The notes under the pieces: model-generated | Databases searched by the model: none | Seen by the model: only the letters and a program-made list of their open reading frames with translations | Told to the model about the DNA's origin: nothing | Shown: piece after piece, positions 1 through 5,538 of the stretch | Layout: each line of letters opens with the position of its first letter | How positions within the stretch are numbered: position 1 is the stretch's first letter | Source: Planctomycetaceae bacterium | GTDB lineage: Bacteria > Planctomycetota > Planctomycetia > Pirellulales > Pirellulaceae | Direction of reading: 5' to 3' | DNA length: 5,538 bases | NCBI GenBank assembly: GCA_024642765.1 | Contig: JAHEAM010000281.1 | Coordinates: 1-5,538 of the forward strand | Program-made: the position numbers and the translations under genes

Positions 1-39
1 TTGTTGCGCGACACAAGGGCATTCATCCTTCTGTTTATG

Positions 40-1548
40 CTAGAGATTCAAGCCAAATTTATCACCGCCAGATGCGCGACTTCTACCGCCTTGTAGCGGT
101 TCGCTTCGCTTCGAAACAGCTAATGGACGTGCGGGCAAATCAGTCTCATCAACTTCCTTTTTGTCCGACTTCTTCTCGGGAGCTGCTTGGGTTGCCTTAA
201 GGGAAAGTCCGATTTTCTGTTGGTCGCGATCGATGGACAATACTTTGACCTGAACTTCATCACCTTCCTTTACAACATTTTTGACCGCAAAAACTCGATG
301 ATGCGCAAGCTCGGAGATATGAACCAGGCCTTCGATACCATGTCCCAATTGAACGAACGCGCCGAACGTTGCAATTCGCGTGACACGTCCTGTCGCGACA
401 GAATTCACAGGAAATCGTTCGTCAATGCCTTCCCAAGGGTGCTCGATCGTATCGCGGAAGGATAGCGAGACCTTTCCAGTTGCCGCATCGATGCGGTCGA
501 CTTTCGCCTTGACTTTTTGGCCAACTTCGAGAACTTCGGATGGATGCTTAATCCTCGACCAACTCAATTTACTGATATGAATAAGGCCTTCAAGTCCGCC
601 GACATCGACGAACGCGCCGAAATCCGCAAGCCGTGTGACAAGTCCCTCCAAAATTTGGCCAACCTCGATTGTGCCCATGATTTCTTTGCGCTTTTCCTCA
701 AACTCACGGTCGAGAATTGCGCGACGGCTCAGGACTAGTTTTCGCCGTTTGGGATTGATTTCTTGGACGAGGCATTGCAGCTTTTTATTGGCATAATCAC
801 CGAATGTCTCAACGCGAACTCGATCGATTTGGCTGGCAGGAATGAACCCTCGCAAGCTATTGACGGTCACTTCCAAACCGCCGGTATTTGTGCCAGTAAC
901 GTGAGCATCAACGATGTCACCTTTTTGCAAACTGTCCCAATCGCCGCCGTCGACCGATGCTCCAGGCAGCGAGAGTTCCCAAAGGCCGTCTTCAGTGTTC
1001 TCTGATTTGACGACGACATCTATCATAGCTCCTTCGACTGGTGGCTCCTTGAATTGGCGAGTTGCAATCACACCTTCAAAACGTCCTTTCAAAAGGAAGA
1101 AAACGTTTTCGTCAGTGACGCGATTTACAATACCTTTGACTCGCGAGTCTGGTTCCAACTCGACGTCAGCAACTTCAGTTTTGGCCAACAAGTCTTCCAT
1201 CGAAGTTTCGCCAAGTGCGGCCGCCAATTCTGCCTCATCGTCGCCCTCAAGGCCCCAAGTGGACCGGATAATTGGAGGTGCGGCAGTTTCGATTTCCGGT
1301 TCCGCATCCCCGAACAGTTTGACCGGATTCGATTCCGCCAGCTCAATCGCCTTGGGGCGAGTCGGTGCTGTGATCTTAGCGGCAACATCGCGTTGCGAAC
1401 CAATTGTAATTTTTTTTGCAGGACCGGAGTTCGATGTTTCTGCAGTTGGCGCATCCACAGTAGTTTGTTCGACAACCCCCGCCTCAGGAGTTTTGGGTTG
1501 TTCGGATTCGGTAGAAACACTCAACGATTTTGGATCGGCAGAAGTCAT
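40..1548 (-). CDS. rpsA: 30S ribosomal protein S1 homologue with four S1 domains
   Basis: This 502-residue protein is a ribosomal protein S1-type RNA-binding protein, which in bacteria binds the small ribosomal subunit and helps capture and unfold mRNA for initiation. Four OB-fold S1 domains can be seen, at roughly residues 133-195, 207-276, 294-367 and 381-452. The last two are the most canonical, with the signatures FGAFVDVGGLEGLIHIS and FGAFVQLGHGIEGLVHIS. E. coli S1 has six domains, so this is a shorter architecture. Residues 1-130 are rich in A, E, T and P and look disordered; the tail after residue 455 is charged, then Gly/Ser/Arg-rich, ending GGDKFGLNL. The start is ATG at 1546-1548 with no clear Shine-Dalgarno sequence; the stop is TAG at 40-42. 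Domains 3 and 4 are similar even at DNA level. The family call is firm; that this is the main ribosomal S1 rather than a paralogue is inferred. Confidence 0.93.
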   Translation of the reverse strand: MTSADPKSLSVSTESEQPKTPEAGVVEQTTVDAPTAETSNSGPAKKITIGSQRDVAAKITAPTRPKAIELAESNPVKLFGDAEPEIETAAPPIIRSTWGLEGDDEAELAAALGETSMEDLLAKTEVADVELEPDSRVKGIVNRVTDENVFFLLKGRFEGVIATRQFKEPPVEGAMIDVVVKSENTEDGLWELSLPGASVDGGDWDSLQKGDIVDAHVTGTNTGGLEVTVNSLRGFIPASQIDRVRVETFGDYANKKLQCLVQEINPKRRKLVLSRRAILDREFEEKRKEIMGTIEVGQILEGLVTRLADFGAFVDVGGLEGLIHISKLSWSRIKHPSEVLEVGQKVKAKVDRIDAATGKVSLSFRDTIEHPWEGIDERFPVNSVATGRVTRIATFGAFVQLGHGIEGLVHISELAHHRVFAVKNVVKEGDEVQVKVLSIDRDQQKIGLSLKATQAAPEKKSDKKEVDETDLPARPLAVSKRSEPLQGGRSRASGGDKFGLNL

Positions 1549-1602
1549 TATTCAAATCAAGTTACAGGCAGTGATAATTCAGCCGAAAACAATATCAACT
1601 GA

Positions 1603-1624
1603 GAATTCTATTTTATTTGAATTC
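1603..1624 (-). repeat. AT-rich hairpin in the S1 leader
   Basis: Two GAATTC hexamers (1603-1608 and 1619-1624) flank a 10-nt AT-only spacer. Because GAATTC is its own reverse complement, the two copies can pair as a 6-bp stem with a 10-nt A/U loop. It lies about 55-75 nt upstream of the S1 start codon, inside the leader predicted from the candidate promoter. S1 in other bacteria represses its own translation by binding its mRNA leader, so an A/U-rich loop here is suggestive, but function is not shown. Confidence 0.25.
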
Positions 1625-1646
1625 GCAGTCGTTCGAAAGGGTAAAC

Positions 1647-1675
1647 ACGATATTCGGGAACAAAGTCATTAACAA
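1647..1675 (-). promoter_or_regulatory. candidate sigma-70-like promoter for the S1 gene
   Basis: Reading the minus strand, TTGTTA (1670-1675) lies 17 bp upstream of TATCGT (1647-1652). Each hexamer matches the sigma-70 consensus at four of six positions and the spacing is ideal. It would start transcription near 1640 and give a leader of about 90 nt before the S1 ATG. A second possible -10, TAAAAT at 1610-1615 on the minus strand, has a poor -35 partner. Matches this weak occur by chance and planctomycete promoters are poorly characterised, so this is a candidate only. Confidence 0.25.
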
Positions 1676-1693
1676 ATAGGCATTTGAAAACGT

Positions 1694-3196
1694 CTAAAAG
1701 TTGACGCCCTCGGATGACAATGGAAACGAATCGGTTCGAAACGGCGAGGCTGGTAAACCTGCCGAATTGAAGAGGTTGGGCTGTGCTGTGTCTGTCCAGG
1801 CAAAGCGAACTTCCGTTGGCTCCGCTACATCGTCCGCCCACACGACAACCGTGTCATTTTGAATTTCGGCTTTGGCCGCAACAAAATTCCCGTCACTGCC
1901 GCAAATCGCAAAGTCAGTTAATTCCTTGCCGTCTTTTGCCGAAAGACCATCGGCCACGAAGTCAAAAAGAAGTCGGACTTTGTTACCATCCACCAATTTG
2001 GATCGATAAAGCGGGCCGCTTGGGACAACAACAGGTAAGCTTTCGGCCTTACGCGGAAACTCTCGATAGCAATCGCTGAGGGCCCAGTTTGCGAGTCTCG
2101 AACCCACATCTTGTTTGTTTTTAGGATGGATATCACCAATGTTCGCGATGTCGGTCGTCACGACCATTCCGACGTGCTCCATCCAGCGATAGGTATGTAA
2201 TTGAGCGTCCCAAACTTCGGGCATCGCATTTGGTGCCTGGTTACCGTACCGATAGGGTGCAATCTGAACGAACAAGAAAGGAAACGCTTTTCCGCCCGCC
2301 AAGTTCCTTCGCCAATCTTCGATCATCGTGGGGAATAAAATCTTGTACTGAACGCCTCGTCCCACATTCGATTCGCCTTGATACCAAATAGCACCTTGAA
2401 ACGCGAATCCCTTCAAGGGAGCAATCATCGCATTGTACAAATTGGCGGGGTAGTTTGGACCGCGTTTGTCCTCAATTTCTTCCCAATGTTTCAACATGGG
2501 GTCGAAGGCACCCGTAGCCCGCAATGCATCCTTCGAAACCCACGCCTCACAGGGAGTTCCACCCCAACTTGAATTGATCAGTCCAATCGGAATATTCAAT
2601 TCATCATTCAACTTGCGGCCAAAGAAATAACCGACCGCAGAAAACTCTTTAACTGTTTCGGGGCTGCAAACATTCCATCCGACAACCTTGTTGAAGTCGC
2701 TCAACGGTTCTTGGGATGTATTTTTTTCAACAGTAAATAAACGAACACTTGAGTATTCCTTCGCGGCATCGATTTCTCGTTCTGGATAGTCGGCCTTCGT
2801 GATAGGCCATTCCATATTCGACTGCCCAGAGCAGATCCACACTTCACCAACCAAGACATCCTCCAAAATTATCTTTGGATCGCCGTCGACGGCAGCGACT
2901 TCAATTTGAAAGGGGCCTCCTGCGGCGGGTGTTTTTAAGTCGGCAGTCCATTTACCATCGGCGGTCGCTGTAACTTCTACGTTTTGGCTGTTGAATGAAA
3001 CGCGAATCTTCTCGCCCGCATCAGCAGTTCCCCAAATCGAAACCGTCGAATTCTGTTGCAGAACCATGTGGTCGCTAAACACTCGATTGACCGTGATATC
3101 CGCACGTGTGACAACACAACAAACACTAACCACTAACGTAAAAGCCGCAAAACAACCAATTTTCTGTACCATGGTTTTGAAAAGTTGAAATTCCAT
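1694..3196 (-). CDS. secreted sialate O-acetylesterase (SASA family)
   Basis: This 500-residue protein belongs to the sialate O-acetylesterase family, which removes O-acetyl groups from sialic acids or related acetylated sugars. Residues 1-32 look like a Sec signal peptide: Lys-containing n-region, hydrophobic core, likely cleavage after VTRA-32. A beta-rich N-terminal domain spans about 33-117. The SGNH-type catalytic domain follows, with the nucleophile motif SGQSNMEW (Ser126), the conserved WYQGESN block at 271-277, and DIHP at 355-358 giving the Asp355/His357 pair. A beta-rich C-terminal region completes a normal family length. The start is ATG at 3194-3196, preceded by a weak GGGA; an in-frame ATG at 3172 would still leave a signal peptide, but shorter. 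The 183 bp upstream and 145 bp downstream of it argue against tight coupling to its neighbours. The real substrate may be an acetylated algal or hemicellulosic glycan rather than sialic acid; that cannot be decided from sequence. Confidence 0.92.
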   Translation of the reverse strand: MEFQLFKTMVQKIGCFAAFTLVVSVCCVVTRADITVNRVFSDHMVLQQNSTVSIWGTADAGEKIRVSFNSQNVEVTATADGKWTADLKTPAAGGPFQIEVAAVDGDPKIILEDVLVGEVWICSGQSNMEWPITKADYPEREIDAAKEYSSVRLFTVEKNTSQEPLSDFNKVVGWNVCSPETVKEFSAVGYFFGRKLNDELNIPIGLINSSWGGTPCEAWVSKDALRATGAFDPMLKHWEEIEDKRGPNYPANLYNAMIAPLKGFAFQGAIWYQGESNVGRGVQYKILFPTMIEDWRRNLAGGKAFPFLFVQIAPYRYGNQAPNAMPEVWDAQLHTYRWMEHVGMVVTTDIANIGDIHPKNKQDVGSRLANWALSDCYREFPRKAESLPVVVPSGPLYRSKLVDGNKVRLLFDFVADGLSAKDGKELTDFAICGSDGNFVAAKAEIQNDTVVVWADDVAEPTEVRFAWTDTAQPNLFNSAGLPASPFRTDSFPLSSEGVNF

Positions 3197-3379
3197 ATTT
3201 TCCCGCTTTGATTAATTCGAACTAATAGATCCAAAAAACGGAACCGGAAGCAGCCAACTCGCTCGTTTGCAATCACAAGGAACAAACTTGACGCCGCGCG
3301 CGTTCTCAAACCGCCTATCAGTTTAGTCAACCTGATCTTCACAAACCACTGTCTGACACAAGAACATTCGAATTTGTTT

Positions 3380-4318
3380 TCATTCGCATGTGGGGCGAAA
3401 AAGGTCGTGCAAGTGAAAATGAAATTTGCCGAGCTTTCCACCGTAGTTTCCAGCTCCGATGGCAGGAATACCTGGACCTGCTGCCGCTTCGATACCGTTC
3501 TTCATTGCAGCGGCAACAGAAGCTTCATCGACACCATCAATAACAATTTCATAAACACAGTTTGCGTCCGAGTGAACCTGCGAAAAAACGCGTCCACGAA
3601 GGGTTGGGCAAAACTCGTGAGATGTTGAGGCACGTAGCGCCTTGTATTGCGAACCGACTTTGCTGCCGCTACGAACCGCCCCACCTGGAAAGGGCAAAAT
3701 CGTATTACCGCCAAGAGCGCGAATACAATCAATTGCGCGACGCAAAGAATTAAGTCCAGATGAAACGTTCTCCGCTTCGATCAAAAGATTGCCTCCAGCA
3801 ACGCCCTTAAAAACCTGCACCATTTCCGGCAGCACAAATTCGCCTTCCATAACAGGAATTCGCCAATAGCGTTGACCCTCGATCATTTTGCTCTTTTGAA
3901 AGCCGTCGCCAAAGTACCGCAACACCCTACCTACACCAATCGAGTCGAGACGTTCGCCGTGAGTAACAAAACCCGCGTTGGAGTGATCCAACAACGCCCC
4001 ATCGAACACAAAAGTGGAGGGACAAGTCAACAAGCATTGTCCGACACGATTGACAATTGCCTTCTCTAGACCGGATGACGAAAATCCAAAAACCATACAC
4101 ACAGCACCAGGTCGCCCGTCGGGAGAGCAATTGGGGCTAACTAGACGTTCAAGACCAACTTCGGCGTCACAGCCAATCACACTTGTACCATAGCCTGTGA
4201 ACGAACGAACTGCAGCATCAAGCCAGTAGTCGTCATGCGCCGTGATTCCAATTCGCGCATAGACCATCCGAAAGGCCTCAGCGAAGGTATTTTTGATTTC
4301 TGTCGTCTCAATGTTCAT
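3380..4318 (-). CDS. fhcD: formylmethanofuran--tetrahydromethanopterin N-formyltransferase
   Basis: This 312-residue protein is FhcD (Ftr in archaea), which transfers a formyl group between a methanofuran-type carrier and tetrahydromethanopterin in the cytoplasm. In methylotrophic bacteria it works in the Fhc complex, oxidising C1 units toward formate. Conserved blocks run the full length: NTFAEAF near 10, TGYGTSVIGCDAEVG near 41, SPDGRPG at 65-71, YFGDG at 135, VAGGN at 173, PFPGGAVRSGSKVGS at 209-223, CPTL at 237 and GNYGGKLGKFHFHLHDLF at 290-307. From memory these match archaeal Ftr closely, and the N-terminus aligns without extension, supporting the ATG at 4316-4318. The stop is TGA at 3380-3382. 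The protein is slightly longer than archaeal Ftr (about 297 residues), partly because of a segment at about 108-130. No fhcA, fhcB, fhcC or mch gene is in the window. It is divergent from the acyltransferase gene, and the likely Shine-Dalgarno sequence is only a weak GGA. Confidence 0.95.
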   Translation of the reverse strand: MNIETTEIKNTFAEAFRMVYARIGITAHDDYWLDAAVRSFTGYGTSVIGCDAEVGLERLVSPNCSPDGRPGAVCMVFGFSSSGLEKAIVNRVGQCLLTCPSTFVFDGALLDHSNAGFVTHGERLDSIGVGRVLRYFGDGFQKSKMIEGQRYWRIPVMEGEFVLPEMVQVFKGVAGGNLLIEAENVSSGLNSLRRAIDCIRALGGNTILPFPGGAVRSGSKVGSQYKALRASTSHEFCPTLRGRVFSQVHSDANCVYEIVIDGVDEASVAAAMKNGIEAAAGPGIPAIGAGNYGGKLGKFHFHLHDLFRPTCE

Positions 4319-4379
4319 TCATCCAAGTGGACCCTATCCTGGTCAAGAAATCAAGAAAGGATTCAAATACAATCTGTTG

Positions 4380-4395
4380 TTTCAATTAATCGAAA
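4380..4395. promoter_or_regulatory. imperfect palindrome between divergent genes
   Basis: TTTCAATTAATCGAAA is a 16-bp near-palindrome: TTTC/GAAA arms around the palindrome ATTAAT, with one mismatched pair. It lies between the divergent fhcD start (4318) and the favoured acyltransferase start (4416), where a dimeric regulator could act on either gene. An AT-rich palindrome of this size is not rare by chance and no regulator is encoded nearby, so this is only a candidate operator. Confidence 0.2.
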
Positions 4396-4415
4396 GAAGA
4401 ATAACTCGCAATTCT

Positions 4416-5066
4416 ATGAGCAAAATTTCTGACGAGCGAAGTCTCTTTAGTAGATTTGGCTACCAACTGATTCGAATTTCGGTTTGGCTGGCCTTCAAAA
4501 CTGTCTTTCGTTTTCGTATTTACGGAAGTCACCACTTTCCTGCGTCTGGCGCGGCGCTGATATGCTCAAACCACCAAAGTCACCTTGATCCAATGCTCGT
4601 TGGCGTATCATCGACGCGACGCTGCAATTTCCTCGCGAAGAAACAACTGTTTCGCTATCCACCGCTAAGTTGGGTTATTTCGTTTTTGGATTCAATCCCA
4701 ATCGATCGCGAAGGACCGGGTTCCATATCGGGCATGAAGGAGACCCTTAAACGACTCAAACGCGGCGAAATGGTCGTTATGTTTCCAGAGGGCACGCGTT
4801 CAGAGACGGGCGAAATGTTGCCGATCATGCCAGGTTTCGTAGCCTTCGTTCGTCGTGTTCGTGCACCCGTGATTCCGGTTGGAATTGATGGCGCTCAACG
4901 TGCATGGCCGAAAAACAAAAAGCTCATTCGACCGTTCACAAAGGTCAATGTCGTGGTCGGTCAACCCATACCACCGAATTGCTTCGAAGGAAAAAGTGAT
5001 GACGAGGTCATGGAAATCGTCGCCAGTGCCATTCGCCATTGTGTTGTCGACGCAAAATCAAAGTAG
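4416..5066 (+). CDS. plsC: 1-acyl-sn-glycerol-3-phosphate acyltransferase family (PlsC-like)
   Basis: This 216-residue protein is a PlsC/LPLAT-family acyltransferase, expected to acylate lysophosphatidic acid to phosphatidic acid at the inner face of the membrane. All four family motifs are present: NHQSHLD at 52-58 (HX4D catalytic pair His53/Asp58), IPIDREG at 94-100 with the conserved Arg98, FPEGTRS at 123-129 for phosphate binding, and VIPVGI at 152-157. A hydrophobic/aromatic stretch at about 16-32 probably contacts the membrane. The ATG at 4416 gives an N-terminus typical of the family. The same frame is open further upstream, to an ATG at 4311 and a TTG at 4293, but those would overlap the start of divergent fhcD and add about 35-41 residues unlike PlsC. 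No good Shine-Dalgarno precedes 4416. The stop is TAG at 5064-5066. The acyl acceptor could be another lysolipid, so the symbol marks the family. Confidence 0.92.
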   Translation: MSKISDERSLFSRFGYQLIRISVWLAFKTVFRFRIYGSHHFPASGAALICSNHQSHLDPMLVGVSSTRRCNFLAKKQLFRYPPLSWVISFLDSIPIDREGPGSISGMKETLKRLKRGEMVVMFPEGTRSETGEMLPIMPGFVAFVRRVRAPVIPVGIDGAQRAWPKNKKLIRPFTKVNVVVGQPIPPNCFEGKSDDEVMEIVASAIRHCVVDAKSK

Positions 5067-5082
5067 ACAACATGCTCTCATA

Positions 5083-5112
5083 TCAACGCAAATAATCTCA
5101 ATTACGCGTTGA
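5083..5112. terminator. weak stem-loop between convergent genes
   Basis: TCAACGC (5083-5089) pairs with GCGTTGA (5106-5112) across a 16-nt loop. It straddles the gap between the convergent acyltransferase and purQ genes and includes the purQ stop codon. The position suits a bidirectional terminator, but no T-tract follows on either strand and the loop is large, so it is not a standard intrinsic terminator. Confidence 0.2.
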
Positions 5113-5538
5113 AGTGAGCGACAGCATTTTCAAAAATCCAGCGACCGTCGGGTTTTTCCTTTAGGCCCTCGCGCGTCCAACGTGGATGTTGCGTCGCGAA
5201 AACGTGTCGTTCGGGGTGTGGCATCAATCCAAAGATGTGCCCCGTCGGATCGCAGAGACCTGCGACGTTGTCAACGGAGCCGTTTGGATTGTCGTTGCTG
5301 CCGTTTTGAAAATAATTCAATGCATATTGGCCAGCATCCTGCATGACTTGTTTTGTCGACTCATTCTCGGTCACAAAGCGGCCTTCACCATGTGCAATCG
5401 GCAAGTATAGTTCCTGTACGCCACGAAGAAATACACATTTGCTTTCGCCTGGCACGAGCTTGACCCAACGATCAATATAACGCCCGCTTGCGTTCCAAGT
5501 CAGCGTAGCCGGGAAACCTTCCTTTCCAGCCGAAATCA
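5102..5538 (-). CDS. purQ: phosphoribosylformylglycinamidine synthase glutaminase subunit PurQ, C-terminal part (start beyond window)
   Basis: This is the C-terminal 144 residues of PurQ, the class I glutamine amidotransferase subunit that supplies ammonia to PurL in the fourth step of de novo purine synthesis. The frame stays open to the right edge of the window, so the gene is cut off there, not broken. Visible PurQ blocks, counted from the first visible residue, are TLTWNASGRYIDRWV near 11-25, LPIAHGEGRF at 45-54, NPNGS at 83-87 and GLMPHPERH at 103-111. The last carries the catalytic His (107) and Glu (109) of the triad. The nucleophilic Cys would lie upstream, outside the window. A GTG at 5453-5455 falls inside the conserved domain and is not the start. 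The stop is TAA at 5102-5104, only 35 bp from the convergent acyltransferase stop. The short extension after MPHPERH (ATQHPRWTREGLKEK and onward) is longer than in many PurQ proteins. Confidence 0.93.
   Translation of the reverse strand, partial: ISAGKEGFPATLTWNASGRYIDRWVKLVPGESKCVFLRGVQELYLPIAHGEGRFVTENESTKQVMQDAGQYALNYFQNGSNDNPNGSVDNVAGLCDPTGHIFGLMPHPERHVFATQHPRWTREGLKEKPDGRWIFENAVAHFNA

Noticed and set aside
1054..1602. A second plus-strand open frame of 182 codons opposite the S1 gene
   Set aside because: The translation is Phe/Arg/Cys-rich with no domain and overlaps both the S1 gene and the other shadow frame.
914..1672. A 252-codon open frame on the plus strand opposite the 5' part of the S1 gene
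   Set aside because: It lies antisense to the well-supported S1 coding sequence, its translation is Ser/Thr-rich with no recognisable domain, and it continues into the S1 leader. It is best explained as a codon-bias shadow.
3224..3256. GGTTCCG followed by a T-run on the minus strand, resembling an intrinsic terminator between fhcD and the esterase
   Set aside because: The only stem available is about 3 bp with a 2-nt loop, too weak for an intrinsic terminator.
3293..3302. Alternating CG run (CGCCGCGCGC) in the fhcD-esterase spacer
   Set aside because: It is short and has no matching arm or repeat nearby, so no structural or regulatory role can be supported.
3305..3340. ATCAG N10 CTGAT inverted repeat in the fhcD-esterase spacer
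   Set aside because: A 5-bp stem with a 10-nt loop and no T-tract or conserved context is expected by chance.
3133..3441. A minus-strand open frame of 102 codons across the spacer between fhcD and the esterase
   Set aside because: It overlaps the fhcD end and the esterase start out of frame, and its composition is not protein-like. The spacer 3197-3379 appears non-coding.

Overview
The window reads as an ordinary chromosomal stretch from a member of the Planctomycetota, probably a Pirellulaceae/Rhodopirellula-like lineage. Three things point there. First, a bacterial formylmethanofuran:tetrahydromethanopterin formyltransferase (fhcD/ftr); among bacteria this C1-transfer pathway is known mainly from methylotrophic proteobacteria and planctomycetes. 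Second, a secreted sialate O-acetylesterase-type enzyme, a family abundant in polysaccharide-degrading planctomycetes. Third, loosely spaced genes with weak or absent Shine-Dalgarno sequences and GC content near one half. The taxonomic call is an inference from gene content.

Layout, left to right. 40-1548 (minus) is a complete ribosomal protein S1 homologue with four S1 RNA-binding domains, a long disordered N-terminus and a polar C-terminal tail. 1549-1693 is its leader, with a weak candidate promoter and an AT-rich hairpin. 1694-3196 (minus) is a secreted GDSL/SASA-type sialate O-acetylesterase. 3197-3379 is a non-coding spacer in which I see no convincing signal. 3380-4318 (minus) is fhcD/ftr. 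4319-4415 is a short divergent intergenic region with an imperfect palindrome. 4416-5066 (plus) is a PlsC-type lysophospholipid acyltransferase. 5067-5101 is a short convergent gap overlapped by a 7-bp stem. 5102-5538 (minus) is the C-terminal part of PurQ, whose start lies beyond the right edge.

The genes do not form an obvious operon or a shared pathway: translation (S1), glycan deacetylation (secreted esterase), C1 transfer (FhcD), phospholipid synthesis (PlsC) and purine synthesis (PurQ). The three left-hand minus-strand genes are co-oriented but separated by 145-183 bp, so independent transcription is likely. I found no mobile element, CRISPR array, tRNA, rRNA or recognisable riboswitch. 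I did not find a convincing undescribed system; the most notable item is the solitary fhcD gene away from any visible fhcA, fhcB or fhcC partner.
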